A program made the position numbers and the translations under genes. From the NCBI GenBank assembly GCA_900708905.1, contig CAADRB010000059.1, positions 619,104 to 683,103 on the forward strand: a stretch of 64,000 nt of DNA, read 5' to 3'. The notes below the pieces were generated by a model. It saw only the letters and a program-made list of their open reading frames with translations. It was not told the DNA's origin and ran no database searches. The stretch comes from Hymenolepis diminuta. Lineage: Eukaryota; Platyhelminthes; Cestoda; Cyclophyllidea; Hymenolepididae. Below, in pieces: positions 1-13,000 of this stretch (positions within the stretch are counted from its first letter, which is position 1; the number at the start of each line of letters is the position of its first letter).

Positions 1-430
1 AGAAGGACTGAGCTATGGAAGAGGCGTTGGACGAGCTAGGGTCCCTTGGTATGTTTGTTCTGTGTGTGTCTGATGGAGGCTATTTATAATCGACACTTTG
101 GGTGAGGACACGCATAAGGATATAATTGTATGCGTGCTTTAATTGGTCAGGACGAGTGTAAGAAAAGGAAGGGTCAGTGCAGACAGGACTGATTAATAAC
201 AAAGCCGACTAAGCGGTGTCTTTGCTACTCTCGTCCGAGGTATGCTTACCTTTTCCGATCGATGAGAAATAGGTGAGTTGAGGACACACGATGTTTGTCT
301 ATGGAGTGCTTGGGGTCAAAGGAAAGGTTAAAAGTTTACAGACATTACTATAAAGACAAGATAATTAAATTTAGTGATGATTAGAGAGTATGTAAGATAA
401 ATATTATGGAGAAGAAAGATTCATCCTTCA
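1..430 (-). mobile_element. LTR, partial, cut by the window edge
   Basis: On the minus strand this begins TGAAGGATGAATC at base 430 and matches the solo LTR at 43152-43680 almost throughout. Shared blocks include the stretch around the TATA-like motif (70-100), the block holding GTATGCTTACC (near 241-251) and the block with GTGTCCTCAACT. The other end lies left of the window, so I cannot say whether this is a solo LTR or the 5' LTR of an element extending left. No coding capacity is visible. The LTR identity rests on the better-preserved partner, which has TG...CA ends and a short target duplication. Confidence 0.6.
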
Positions 431-440
431 ATGTCAACTC

Positions 441-3400
441 ATTTCAGTCACCAACACCATCATCTTTTAAATTAGGTCAATCCAGATTGTAGACCTTTTC
501 CCACTATCAGAGGAGTCTGAATTTTGCAAAATTTGAGATTAAGAGAATGTAAACGGACTTCTAGCTTTGAAAATCTACATCTGGTTCAATTGTTACCCAA
601 CTGAGGTCAAAGATATTAGTAATTTTAAGGCAAAGAGCCAATAACCTCAATTCAATCTATTTATAAATAATTGAATTCATGACTGAAGTCTGCAAATGTC
701 ACTTTAGTTTCTCTTTAACGAGTTTTATAGAGAAAAGAGGTATGCATCTCCCAATCCAACTCGTTTACTTCAAATGGACTAAAGGATTGCAGGAAAAATT
801 GAAAGAAAAACCAACTGTTTATCAGGTATAACAACAGTGTTTATTCAAATGAGAGATGAGAAATGTAGAAGAATTCCAATATTTCTACTCCTTCAAATTT
901 CAGAAGAGTTTTTGTGCAATTTTATGAGGTTTCTTTGCGTGTACAGAGTAGATCATCCCGTATGTATCCCCCAAAATGACGCAATTTAATAAATAAACTC
1001 GAACTAAACGGTGTGATAACGGGAAACATAATACCAATTTGCCTTAAATGCTTGCCAATGCAGGTACATCAAACTCTGATCAGTAGGACTTGATCATGCC
1101 ACTGGCTTCCAGATGAATTTGATAGGTTGAAGGCAAGCAAGTTTAATTCATATTGATTTATAGAAGAGCATCAGATTGTTTTCCTTCTGGTTACATTTCA
1201 TATTGTATTTCATCCCCTATTTATACTTTTCTGGTACTATAAGCCACCAGACACATTGCTATCGAAGGATCAGAAGGTGCTGAGTTAACAATCCTGCTAA
1301 ATGTCAAGGACGCGCCAAACAGCCAGACATGGAAGAACAGTTGTTACTGCCTAAATCAAAAGATTTATTCATGTTCACTTTCCATGGTTGTCAGAGAATT
1401 GTGACCACCTCCTCTTACTCTTTGTACCCTTTGTCTCTTGGTTCTTACTTTACTCTTTCATACATTTTGTAGACTTTCAAGCCCTTCATTTTAATTCGCC
1501 TTGTGTATAAGGTGTTCTTTAACAAAAAATTTCTACCATCTCCCATTCAGTTAGATTCAACCGTCTCCCTCCTAGCCGAGCTTGAGAAGTTCCTGCGCTT
1601 GTCCACCTACATGATTATCCTCTCCGATTCTATTTAATCGGTTTGTTTGCTATCCTGTCTCATATTTGACGTTTGAGGAAGTGGTGCGTCGTTAAATAAT
1701 TTTAATAGGCGGACAAAGAATAGGATTGGGAGTAGTGAATCAATTTACTTCCTGTCTAAAGAGTTTAGACGGGATTCATGGTCAGGCTGTTATTAGCTGA
1801 AATCCCATATCAGATCATACAATTCACATTATGTAGAAAAGTTTGTAATTGACTTATTTATTCACTGTTGAATGTGCCCTCGATAAAACGTGGTTATGAA
1901 ATAGTATCCCCTGCAGCTGAAAGTAGGCTGCAAATTCTGAAATGAAGGCTCGAAATAAATAAAAAACTTAGTTATACACGTTGAGCTATAAATAAATAGT
2001 GTACCACATGCGTTGAGGATCCACAATGATGTGATGAAGGTGATTTACATATTTTTAAATCTCAGGTCACGAGGGAGGGGAGTGGGGAGCGAGGCCACAA
2101 ACTGCCCATTTGGGTATTGTAACGATGGAATGGTGAAGATTTAGGATTGTACAATGAGATAGCCACTGCAGACTGGACTAAAAACTAATTCAATTTTATT
2201 TAAAGAGAAATTGAAGCTTAGGTGGTTATAATGCAAGACCTTCTAAAGGAAAATCCATCAATTAGATATTAAAATTATCTCTTTTGGCAGGTTGGAGATA
2301 CCACATTCCCCCTACAAAATCACTATTGAATAACAGACGGACGTTTTCCTCACCATCTACCCTAAGGAAAGCCAAAAGAAAATTCTGAAAGTATAATTGG
2401 TTGGTAAACTAAGGCATCCAAACCCCCAGAGTCTGGTCACGGCGACCTGAACATGATTTAATGGTCCCTGTGATGAGATGTATCTATTGTACCATTCACA
2501 AAATAAATTAAATCACTTTCTAGTTAATTTCAAGACCTGATGTTTCCAGGTCTTGTGTGCAATTGCTAATGGGTATAACGCTGAAACAGTGGGAACTAGT
2601 TGTTGTGAGAAATCCAAGCATATTCTATCTGGGACACATTTACTCCTACTATATTTAAACGTTTTCCGTGGCTACGTTACTATTTGTGTCATATTATTAC
2701 TTCTAATCGGTGAAACTTTGACCATCACATCACGTGTCAGTACCAGATGACAGAATTGTCTTTTTAGGTAAAGAAACCATTTCTGTCGTTAGGAGAAACG
2801 TAGTTTAGAAGAGAATGATACTTCCTTGATTCATTCTGGCCTGATCTTGGGAGTCACTGCCCAGATTCAATATGCAAACTGAAATGTGCAAGGACCTATG
2901 AAATTATTCGCCAAAGAGGAAGACTACTTCACAGTCACAAATATGAGTTAAAATATCTACTAGAAAAAGGAATCTACTGAGATGGAAAAGGAGAATATCA
3001 TTTTAGGGCGAGAGCAGGGGCACAAACTCACCAATTCGAACGTCACAGCAGTCAGGTGGTGGACTTTTAAGAGTATGCAATTTGATAGCCCCTGCGGAAT
3101 GTGCGAAATCTGCTGTTTTATAAATCAATCCTTACGTATTTCATACTTTGTGGAAGAGAAATGAACCCCACGTAACTTTAATTCCTTTCAGAAGTACTTT
3201 TATGAAAAATGATGATCTGATAAGAGGAATTCTTTTTGTGGAACTCTTCTCTATTTTAACGTTTCTCAATCAACTAGAACTTCGCTAAAGACATCAAAAG
3301 CTTCACTTTTATTGCTGAATCTAGTTCACTCACTTCATTACTATATTTAAACATAATTAGTATGAAATGGAAGGGTATTCAAGGAGTGAGCAATGTCATT

Positions 3401-6400
3401 TGGACTGACAGATCATTTGGGGATTTTTATATTTTAAGATTAGATAAATTGCTTCCTGATTCTCCCGGACTTTCAACTGCTTTTTCGTACTTACGTCTCT
3501 TTGTTGAAGCATCATCTTCAGGTTGAAGATCGACTAGACAATGGTCAAGGTTCGAATCAGCTTTTCTGACTTTCCAAAATCGGGAATTGTGATTCCGCTT
3601 TTTCTTGTGGCAAGGAATTGAACGAGGACAGCACTTCAACAAGGTCTTGGAAGGTATCAAGCATGTCGTCTCATAGTAGATTTTTGAAAAGGGGAGTTAA
3701 TAATATATAGTTGACTTTTTCCACTAAATTTTAATAGGCGTAGTCCATTTTCTGTAGTCCCCACGGAGTTTGATTGGTAAAATTACACGAAAATGAACAA
3801 AATCCAAACAATAGTATCCTCGAAAATCACCTCCATTGATTGTCTAAAGAGTTGGCCTTTTGAGTTTACGATCCTTTCTACATTAATTGCTCATATCAAT
3901 TTCGTGTTAGGGTATCCGATGTCAGAAATGAATGCTTTTCCCCACTAATTATCCTGAGGATAGATTATAGTAATTAATACTCCGTCGTTAGTTGCGGTTT
4001 CAATAACCAAGATGAAAGGTTGGCAAGTTTACCTGATAAAGAGTCCTTGGAGGAAATTAGCACCTATAAGAGGTAATTCATAATGACTAGAACTCCCTCG
4101 GAAGTGGTCTGTTAATAATTGAAGATTTTTTTTAAAATCCATGTCCCAGTCATGAAATCCAGCATTCTGATAATATTTTTGTGTGAATGTGGAAAAAATT
4201 TGACATCAAAGGCGAATCCATCGCAATCAGAAACTCATTTTCGAAGGTTGTTCATTCCTCAAAATAAGAGTGGTTAATAACTAAAATCCGTTTGAAAAAA
4301 AGCCCAAATGTAGTGAAGTTTTCCTCACACCAAGTTCTGATCTAAGTTCCGACAAAACGCAACCATTTCAACCAAATCTAGGGATGTGAAGAGACATGGA
4401 GATACTTTAAGAAAATGCGAGTAAGTACTTCAAACTTACAGAGAAGAAATGACTTTCCTTAATACTGAAAGCGAAAACGGTATTCGTAATCCCAGTGTTT
4501 GAACAACCCACGTACCTGTTTTATATTAGCCATAAACTAGGGCATTGTGATCATTTTGACGTCAAGAAATTGGAACACGAACCTGTTAGTACTGTAATTG
4601 ACAGTCCTTAGGCTCTTTTTCAAGGTCGATTTCATCTTTGTCGTTTGCACGATACCAGACACTTGAAGGATTCACTCAACATTAATTGTCACCCTTGGTA
4701 TTACTCATTTCTTCTGGCAATCACTTTTTGATTTGCATAAGACGAATTATTGCTGACTCATCGCGATTTTTGAATGTTTTGAGCCTATCGGATTCAATAT
4801 GTAAAAGCTACCAAATTGTCGTGAATAAAGCATTCTAAATTTTTCCCATCCGTCTCAACTATCTCTTTATGTTCGCTTACCAATCACCATTGTTATGTCC
4901 AAGATACTAACCATATCACCATGCGTACGTCGTTAGGTCTGTCGAAGTAACGAGGAGATATTAAGGTTATAAAACACTTCTTAAATCCCTAATCTTTTTA
5001 CGATTACGCCTAGACTACCACAGTGGCCTTGGACAATTTCAACAATCTTTGCCAATTATAAACTTATAAATTTTCATTTGTAAACTTACACTGTAATGGA
5101 TCTGTCCTATTGTCCAATCACCAGGACAGTCAGTTAGCTCAGATCAAGACAGATCTTATTGCTACGTCTACATGCGGGACCATCACTCCCACTGTTACCC
5201 AAATTTATTATATGTCCGTTTATTAACAAGGATAGTATACAGTGTACCAATTGGACAAGCAGACGTATAGTTACAATAAGAGAAATGATTTTTGGAAAAG
5301 GTAAGAAGGTTTGGTCCATGGAAATCGGGGTAATTAATTCCTCTCTTCTCAACTCGAAGAACATATTTGCTCCTTTTTGAAACGAAGCTCTCACTGAATC
5401 CGATATCAACTCTGAGAATGACATTCTGAGATGTGTTGCGTCAACCATCATTACAATTTATAGGACATAAAACAATAAAAAATTCGACACTGGAATTCCT
5501 TGTTAACCATTACACCCGAGAAACAGTGACCCTGTCGATAGTGCAGAAGAATACCTTTCTTTTCGGCAGACATTCGCATTTCACCGTTTTAGCCAAATTC
5601 TTGGCATCTTGACGAATTTCCTCTAGCCATGGCTTTGTGTAGGCTTTCTTTTAGTTCTCCTAGGAATCTGATAGCTCGAAAGAAGCTTTAGGATAGGAGA
5701 ATTGGGAACTCTTTTCATAGCAGCCCAAAGACGAAGCCTTCAAGGATGACTGCGGTATTTCCCAGGAGAATAAGCTGAGCTACCTCCTCGAAAGCGAGAG
5801 CGTAATTCTAAGATCGGCTTTCCTGCAGTATAAAGAGATTCAACTGAACATTCTGTAACCCTAATTCTATTTCATCTGGTGACCCTAATTTCCACCCCAA
5901 CAATAAGGCTAGCAAAGATGCACCCTTCAGTAATAAGAGTGATTTTCTAACGACCCCAGAAGTGTTCAGCCAATATTAATGACATCCACTGTTCTTTTGA
6001 TTTGAACCATAATACTGTCTCATTTTCTCGCAGTAAGTCGTATACTCTCATCCCAGATATTTAATGGAAAAAAGTAATCCAAATGGATAGACAGAATATA
6101 AGGCCTTCACGACATCAACAGAAACCTATTTTCTTAAGAGAAAAGGAAGTGAGGAAAAAAGAAAGTAAGGAAAAATGGCGATATGGTAACGATAAATCGA
6201 AAGACAACATGGAAGATACAACACAGTCATGATAATGATTTCAAGATGTGGAGAGGGGATTACATTGAAGTCCCAGTCATTTCTCTTAGATTTGTGGAGG
6301 TTTACTCGAATCTTCGGTGGGAATGCTGGGAGATTGAACGCTGTCGAGTGCTGACCGAACGTTGCTCGCAAAACGTCGCAATAAAGAGGCTCCACCAGAG

Positions 6401-7036
6401 CCGTTCTTTTCATCTAAAATCCAAGTATAACATGGAATTTACAATGCCATAGTACATTAAAGGAGTTGCCACATCAAATTAAATGATAGCGCTGATGGAT
6501 CGATCTAGAAGAATTTCAAATCACCTCTATCCGTCTGTATCATTGATTCAAAGCAATAAAGAGCTTCTCTCCAGATCTAACAGTACATAATCGCCTTTTC
6601 AGTAAAATTTATCAGGATAACGAACGGAATCTGTATGGTGTAAGACAGTTAAATGCCATTAAACATCCAAATTGCCATGGTTATTGAGAAGCTGGAACCT
6701 AGAAGTCACCAGTGCTATTCAAATCTCATCAATAGTAGAAGACAGAGAATAGTGACATACATACCTGCATTAGTAGTGCACAAAGAAGACCTCTGTTCAG
6801 TGGCTAGCGTGACGAAATAATGCATGAGAAGAACAGAGTAGGGAAAAGGAGGAATTTGATTCCTATTAATTCATATGATAATGTTCGTTTAGAACAAATT
6901 GGCCAGTTAATGGCTTACCAATAAAAATGGACTCGTATTTGCCTTCATCCCATTGGTGAGATATTCAAACGGAGAGGCCTGATGAAAAGTCATTTGTAAT
7001 ATTAACTTTTTCTGAAATACTTTTCGCTGGCTCGAG
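441..7036. other. Intergenic, no recognised gene
   Basis: AT-rich sequence downstream of AVL9. Open frames here are short and have neither family signatures nor convincing splice sites. The most protein-like is minus strand 3427-3660, a basic Lys/Arg-rich stretch holding a good donor (GAC then GTAAGT), but no acceptor or partner exon could be tied to it. I see no tRNA or rRNA. Confidence 0.5.
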
Positions 7037-10000
7037 CTAATCAAATGAGCCCTTATAAGTGCCTCTACTGACTGAAATAATAAATGCTTCTGGCTTTGCA
7101 AAGACATTTTTACCCCCATTATGATATTTAGTCTACTATCAATGAAATAAATAGATTAACATAAAATCACGTGATGGGATAATTAAAAGGGGCATGAGGG
7201 TAACATTCAAGAGCGTAAACTAACATCATTTATGGCGACGAAAAATCTGAATTCTGAAGAGTGAAATCAGTTCGCCTCAACAGCGCACACACAAATTACA
7301 CAGCAAAACTAGCGCCAAGATATATTACTGCATATAAATAAGTAGAGAGAGGAGAATGAAAAAAGAGCACATGAACAAAATTACTTTTGAGACTTGTTTG
7401 AGGAGGGAAATTCTATCCACAGAGATAGAGGTCAAGAGATTAATAACTATTGCCAAGGTGGTTAGGAGTTATTAACAAAACTTACTGGCTAATTTCATCA
7501 GACCATTTAGCATTCTTCGACCCTGGTCAGCAGCGATGTTTCCAAACCTGAATAAGAAATGATTCAAATAACTTGTGCCTACTTAAAAAATTAAAAGTAG
7601 ATAAAAATAGTTTAGATTAAAACCATTTCAAATCGTAAGTATAGGGATCGCGAGCTAAGAGCACTATGCTGCCAATCGGCCTCCGAGGGATGAGGTAACT
7701 TTGTAAGTTAGTTAAAATAAAGGGAAAACCGAACAAACAAACAGGTAGATACTTACCGGGAAAATTTAGCTGAGAAACGCTTGCTAGAATGATTAAATAA
7801 TTAGGTTACGCCATAAAAAACTTCTCCAGAACAATATGGAACTCAAAAAAGGAACTCATGGGTAATTTTATGCAGAAATAGGCAACTTACTGCTTAAGAT
7901 TGTTGACAATCTGATCAGCTGGTTCGAGAGAGGGGAAATTTCTCCCGGGATGAGTGATTGGACAGCCAATGGCGTAGATATCTCTTGTCGGTTGTGGAGG
8001 AGCAGAATTCTGTAATGTCAGTTAGAGTACTATTTACCCTTTGATCCAAGTCGTAAATAAGATTGGACGTACAAAACTTTACATAAAGGGCCTCCCTATT
8101 AAAAAATACTCATTTTCCGTCTCCCTGTCGATTTTGATCAAAAATTGTTTATTTGTTTATTTTTATCCTGCATTTTGAGGGGTTAGAAAGGGTACAAGCA
8201 TGTGTGTAAATAGAAATAAGAGGCATAGAAACATGCAGAAACCAATTCAGATACGTGTAAACATTTATTGAAGCAACTCACACAGCCTCGCCTCCCACAA
8301 CAAGGAAGGTAGAAATTACATTCCGCCGTTTGACAAAGCTGGTGTATAAGGCAAAGAATAGAGAACTTTCATAGGAAGCTTCAAAATTAGGTAACCCCGT
8401 TGATCGATTTGATTACTGGTATGGCAACACGAGGCTCCAAGCTCATGTTTATGAAGTTAAGGACAGGTACCCTTCGAATTCCATAATCATAACAAAATCG
8501 ACCGATTTCTTTATTATTAACTATAATAGATTTCGGTTTTTTTCTTTGTTTTGAGATGTTAGAGAGCGTAGGTGTATGCACATGCCAGTGAAAAGCACTG
8601 AAACATGCAAAACCATTTTTCATTTTACGGGTAAATCATGTATGCATTTACCACAGTACTTCACGCAATCCCCTCCCTGGAGCGGGTTTCAACCAGACTC
8701 AGTACAAAAGCAATCAGGAACACAAATAAGAGTAAGAGGATACCTTTAGATCAACTTGCTTCTTCTTAAAGATTACTCAAGGTGTCTTACTTGATGATAC
8801 TTGGCCCTTACTAAACAAAAACTCATCTCAATGCTTTCATCTAGGGTAATTCCAACGCCAAAGTGGCACATGCCATTCACTAGAAATAAACCTGCGATCC
8901 TAGTCAGTGCCAATGTAAACGGTGACCTTCACACGCAATCTCTGGAAATATACGAGACAACCACGATGATGACGGCATACTGTCAAGTTGTATATATAGA
9001 TAGAATGCGAAGGGTATCTGAGGGCACTTATATTTTTGTAATTTAAACTAATCCCATAATAATTCATATATTTTTTTATATCACGAGATTTCATGCCAGA
9101 CACTACTATAAGTAATGAAGTGAAAAGACACGCTGCAGCTGCGACATTGTCCACAAACGCAAAATACAACAACTTGGAAATTGCAACATCCCTAAAAGTC
9201 ACCACATCTCTCCTTTCCAAAATTAGAAAGGAGCTGAACGAAAACAATGCAAATGAATTGGCTGCCACGAGGAAAAGAGCATTGTCAACGCTCTGCTGAC
9301 TCACTCACCCACCCACTCGCCCACTTACTCAGAACACACGGGTTTGCCAGATGAGTGCATTACGTGGCATGATGGACGAAAATCGTGGGAAGTCAATGCT
9401 CGACATCTTGTCAAACATCTTCAAGTGTCTGAAGCAATAACAGTAATATAAACAGTGTCGTTCATCAACACCTCCGATACAAATCATACCTTCTTAGGCG
9501 GGGTCATCACTTTATGTCGATAAAAAAAAAACAACTCAAGAGAATCGTTTCATGGGTACAAAACGACAAAATAGCTTCCGCCATGGTCAAAAAATCAATC
9601 CAAGCAATGACAGGTGGCGACTATGTGTGGGCGGACACCACTGAAGTTCCAACTGTTATGCATGCACACTAAGTTTCCACTAACAGTGATGGTTTTCGAT
9701 GTTGTTGTTGTTGTTGTCGTTAGAAGTGAGGGAGGGGCACATCATGACTCATCATTTTTTCCCACAGGGTCCTAGAAACAATACAGATGCCTATGTGTTA
9801 TTAAGCCGCCCCGGATAGACAGCGTAGCCAGTGGAGAAAGACCCCCTATGTTTTCCAACAAGATTCGCCTCCATCCCTTAAATCTCTCTAAACCCACGAC
9901 TGGATGGTCGGGAATATTCATCATCATGTCACACCAAACTTCTTGTGGCTGCCTCCTAACTCACCAGATCCCAATCCAAAGAGGATTATTAGATGTGGGG

Positions 10001-13000
10001 CGGGGCGGGGCGTGGTTGAGAAAGAAGTTAATAAACACCTTCTGACACCAAATTCTCCTCCGTTATGGAAGAAATGGGCCAAACAATGGAGGACGTCAAT
10101 AAAGACCACCTGATCTGATGAAGGCTTGCAGCCAGTCGATTTCAGACTCGAACTGAGTCGGTGATACACATTTATACTTTGAGCTCCCATCTTGATTGCT
10201 ATTCATATGATCAAATAAACTAAATAAAAAAACTAGGAGCGTCATTCCTAAGGAAACTGGATGAAAACATTAATGGGCATCCAAAGTAAGAGCCTCAAAA
10301 AATAGACAACTTAGCGTAACTGAATAGACAGAACTACAATTAATAAAATTACTACTGACAAGGAAGCCAAACAATTAGCACTGGCTTGACAATCCCGACC
10401 ATTGGAAAGTTTTCAATTCCAATGACAGCGTAGCCAACCTTAACCACTTTTCCTGCAGTTGTTCATAAGCAAACTAAGTTAAATATATTTATGAACAAGT
10501 CAAGAAGTAGAGTCAGAGACAACTATCAAAATCCAGGATGTCAGGATGATATAAAACTTTGGCAGGAAATTAGCGTCCCAGAGCGTCTCTAATCAAATAT
10601 ATTCTGCCACTCATTTCTTGACGAAAATCAACCAAGTACAGTTGGACATGGTATTTACCGGATGTGTATCGATGAGGATGAAAGCAACAAATTGATCGCA
10701 TCCCCTTCGTCCCTAGTTCTCATGATACGTGCTTCCATTTTTCTCTAATCATTGCCCGACTCCCACTAATAACAGCTTTGACATCCACAAGTTCCCTAAA
10801 CACCTAAAGATTTCGGCTCCACTAGATATAAACTAGCTACAAGAGTCTGTGTCAGAAAAAACATAATATAAAAGACTAAGCGAATACATTGCCACTCACC
10901 GGAATCCTCATTTGGCCATCATGTTCATCCGCGTTCTTCGATTCATCTGGTTGCGAATTCATTTTTCCATTTACATCTCCTGTCGCCTTCATCTTAGCTT
11001 CCTCCACCTCTTCCAATTGTTTCTGTTCCTCAGCAATCTGCTGCATCACTGAGGGCAGGACATATTGACTTCGCCAGACCAGAAAGTTGTGAGTAGTGCG
11101 GAAACAGGAAACGAAGTTAAAATTGTAGTCATTCATATAACCACCTTCGACAAACAACAACACAATTAAACATTGATCTACATTTGAATCATAAGCTACT
11201 ATTATATTCAGTCGATACTATTATTAAATGTCCCAGGAGTACACACAACCATAAACTAATTGATTTGTAGCCATAAAGATCCAATCACTAGTCTAGACAG
11301 TACAGAAATAATTGGCAAGTCCAGTAGGGTTAATTTTTGCAGAGAGAAGGTATCCCGGAGTCCTGATTCTAAATCGTTTGGTTAGCAATTCCAAACATTG
11401 GATGTACACCTCTCAATTTCATAACCAATTACACTAAAGGAAAAATTCAACTCAGAGGATGCATCTGACAGCAGCGGCACGTTTGGGTATCATTAAATGT
11501 AGTCTAGTAACCGCTCTAGTTATTCTAGTAAATTTGTGCTTACCTCTGCCCTCAGAAGCGAGTAGAAGTGATTTGATGTAGACGGAAAACTGATCTCGAA
11601 TCCATCTCTCCAGGTCTGTTAGCTCTACGACGAACAAAATTAGGCAGAATAAAAGAATGTAAAACAATATAAGCTTGAAAATCAGTGGACTAAAGTGATA
11701 AACTAATGAATTAGTAAACAATTCATCCTACATCCCACACATATTAAACCTACCCGATGAATAAATCAAACGCACATAAGGGCAGAACGCAACTGGAGTT
11801 GATGGGAAAAAGGTGCCCAAAAATCCTTCAATACTTAATGACAAAGTAACAGTTTTGCAGTAACGGCAATAAATCTAGGATTTGTCAAGCGTACATTTAT
11901 TTGAGAGAATCAGTCTAATGGCTTCGAAAACCTTACTGCCTCTATAAAGTCTCAACTAAACAGAGGATTAAATATATCAACGAAATGACTAGTCTATTGA
12001 ATATAAAATACAAAAGAAGAACTACGGGACCCTTTTCAACGAACCCGGAAATTTCGCCAGCACTTCAGCCTCCGCAATCTGTCGAGGAGTGATCTCTTCA
12101 GACCCAGCAGGTGCTGTAGGTACGTTGGCATCCACTTCTTTCGCCGCTTTAGCCGAGTACCAGAGTTCAGCAGTGTTTACCAGGTGATCGATAAATATCC
12201 GATCAAATCTACTGAGTTGGATAGCCCGGTTGAGTGGCATAGGTAGATCCCGTAGTCTACCCCCAGGTTCGGTCGAAGGAGGACATATCCGAATTGTGGA
12301 TTGCTGACGATTCTAAAACCAAAATTCGTGGTTAAGCTAAGTAGAACCAACACCGACAATGTTCAATGCAATCCAAGGCAGAGAAAAGAAGGGGCAAAAA
12401 ATATAATATCAAGGAATTCATAAAAATTCATGAACAGAATTCATTTGCGGCACGTACACTGACCCATACATCTGCTCAGCCTCTACATATTGGCATTACT
12501 GACCCATACCTCCACCCTTATTATCCATTGTTCATCAACAAAGGACGCAAAGTCCGGCGGCCCCCTTGTCATACCTTATTTCACCTATTTTTCGCAACTC
12601 CAGTTGTCCTCGCACAGTACTGACGCCTTTCCTCTTCACTCCTTCACCCTCTCCACTGGCACTCATTTCTAACTGTCCAATATACATATGATCCTATTTA
12701 ACTCGAGGTTTTCTCACTCGGGGTGGGTTTTTGTTATTCTTAGAAAGATCCGCACTCTGTTAGGAGGCCTACTAAAGTAACTTTACCTGGGGAATAGGGC
12801 AAAACTCACATTCCAAAATCCCCCCACAAGAATTAACCAGGGGAATTTGTCCATTCAAACCACCAGATATGCACCGATGAGCACTGACCCGGTGGACTCT
12901 GTCTTGGCAGATGTGCACGTTGGTCACATACTTAGTAATAAGGAGAAGCCTTCATTAAGCTGGAGGTATTCTCCTCTCTTTTCTGCATCTGAGTAATGAT

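Noticed and set aside
8900..9304. 134-codon minus-strand frame
   Set aside because: Antisense of the mariner N-terminus and its flank; the plus strand carries the transposase signature.
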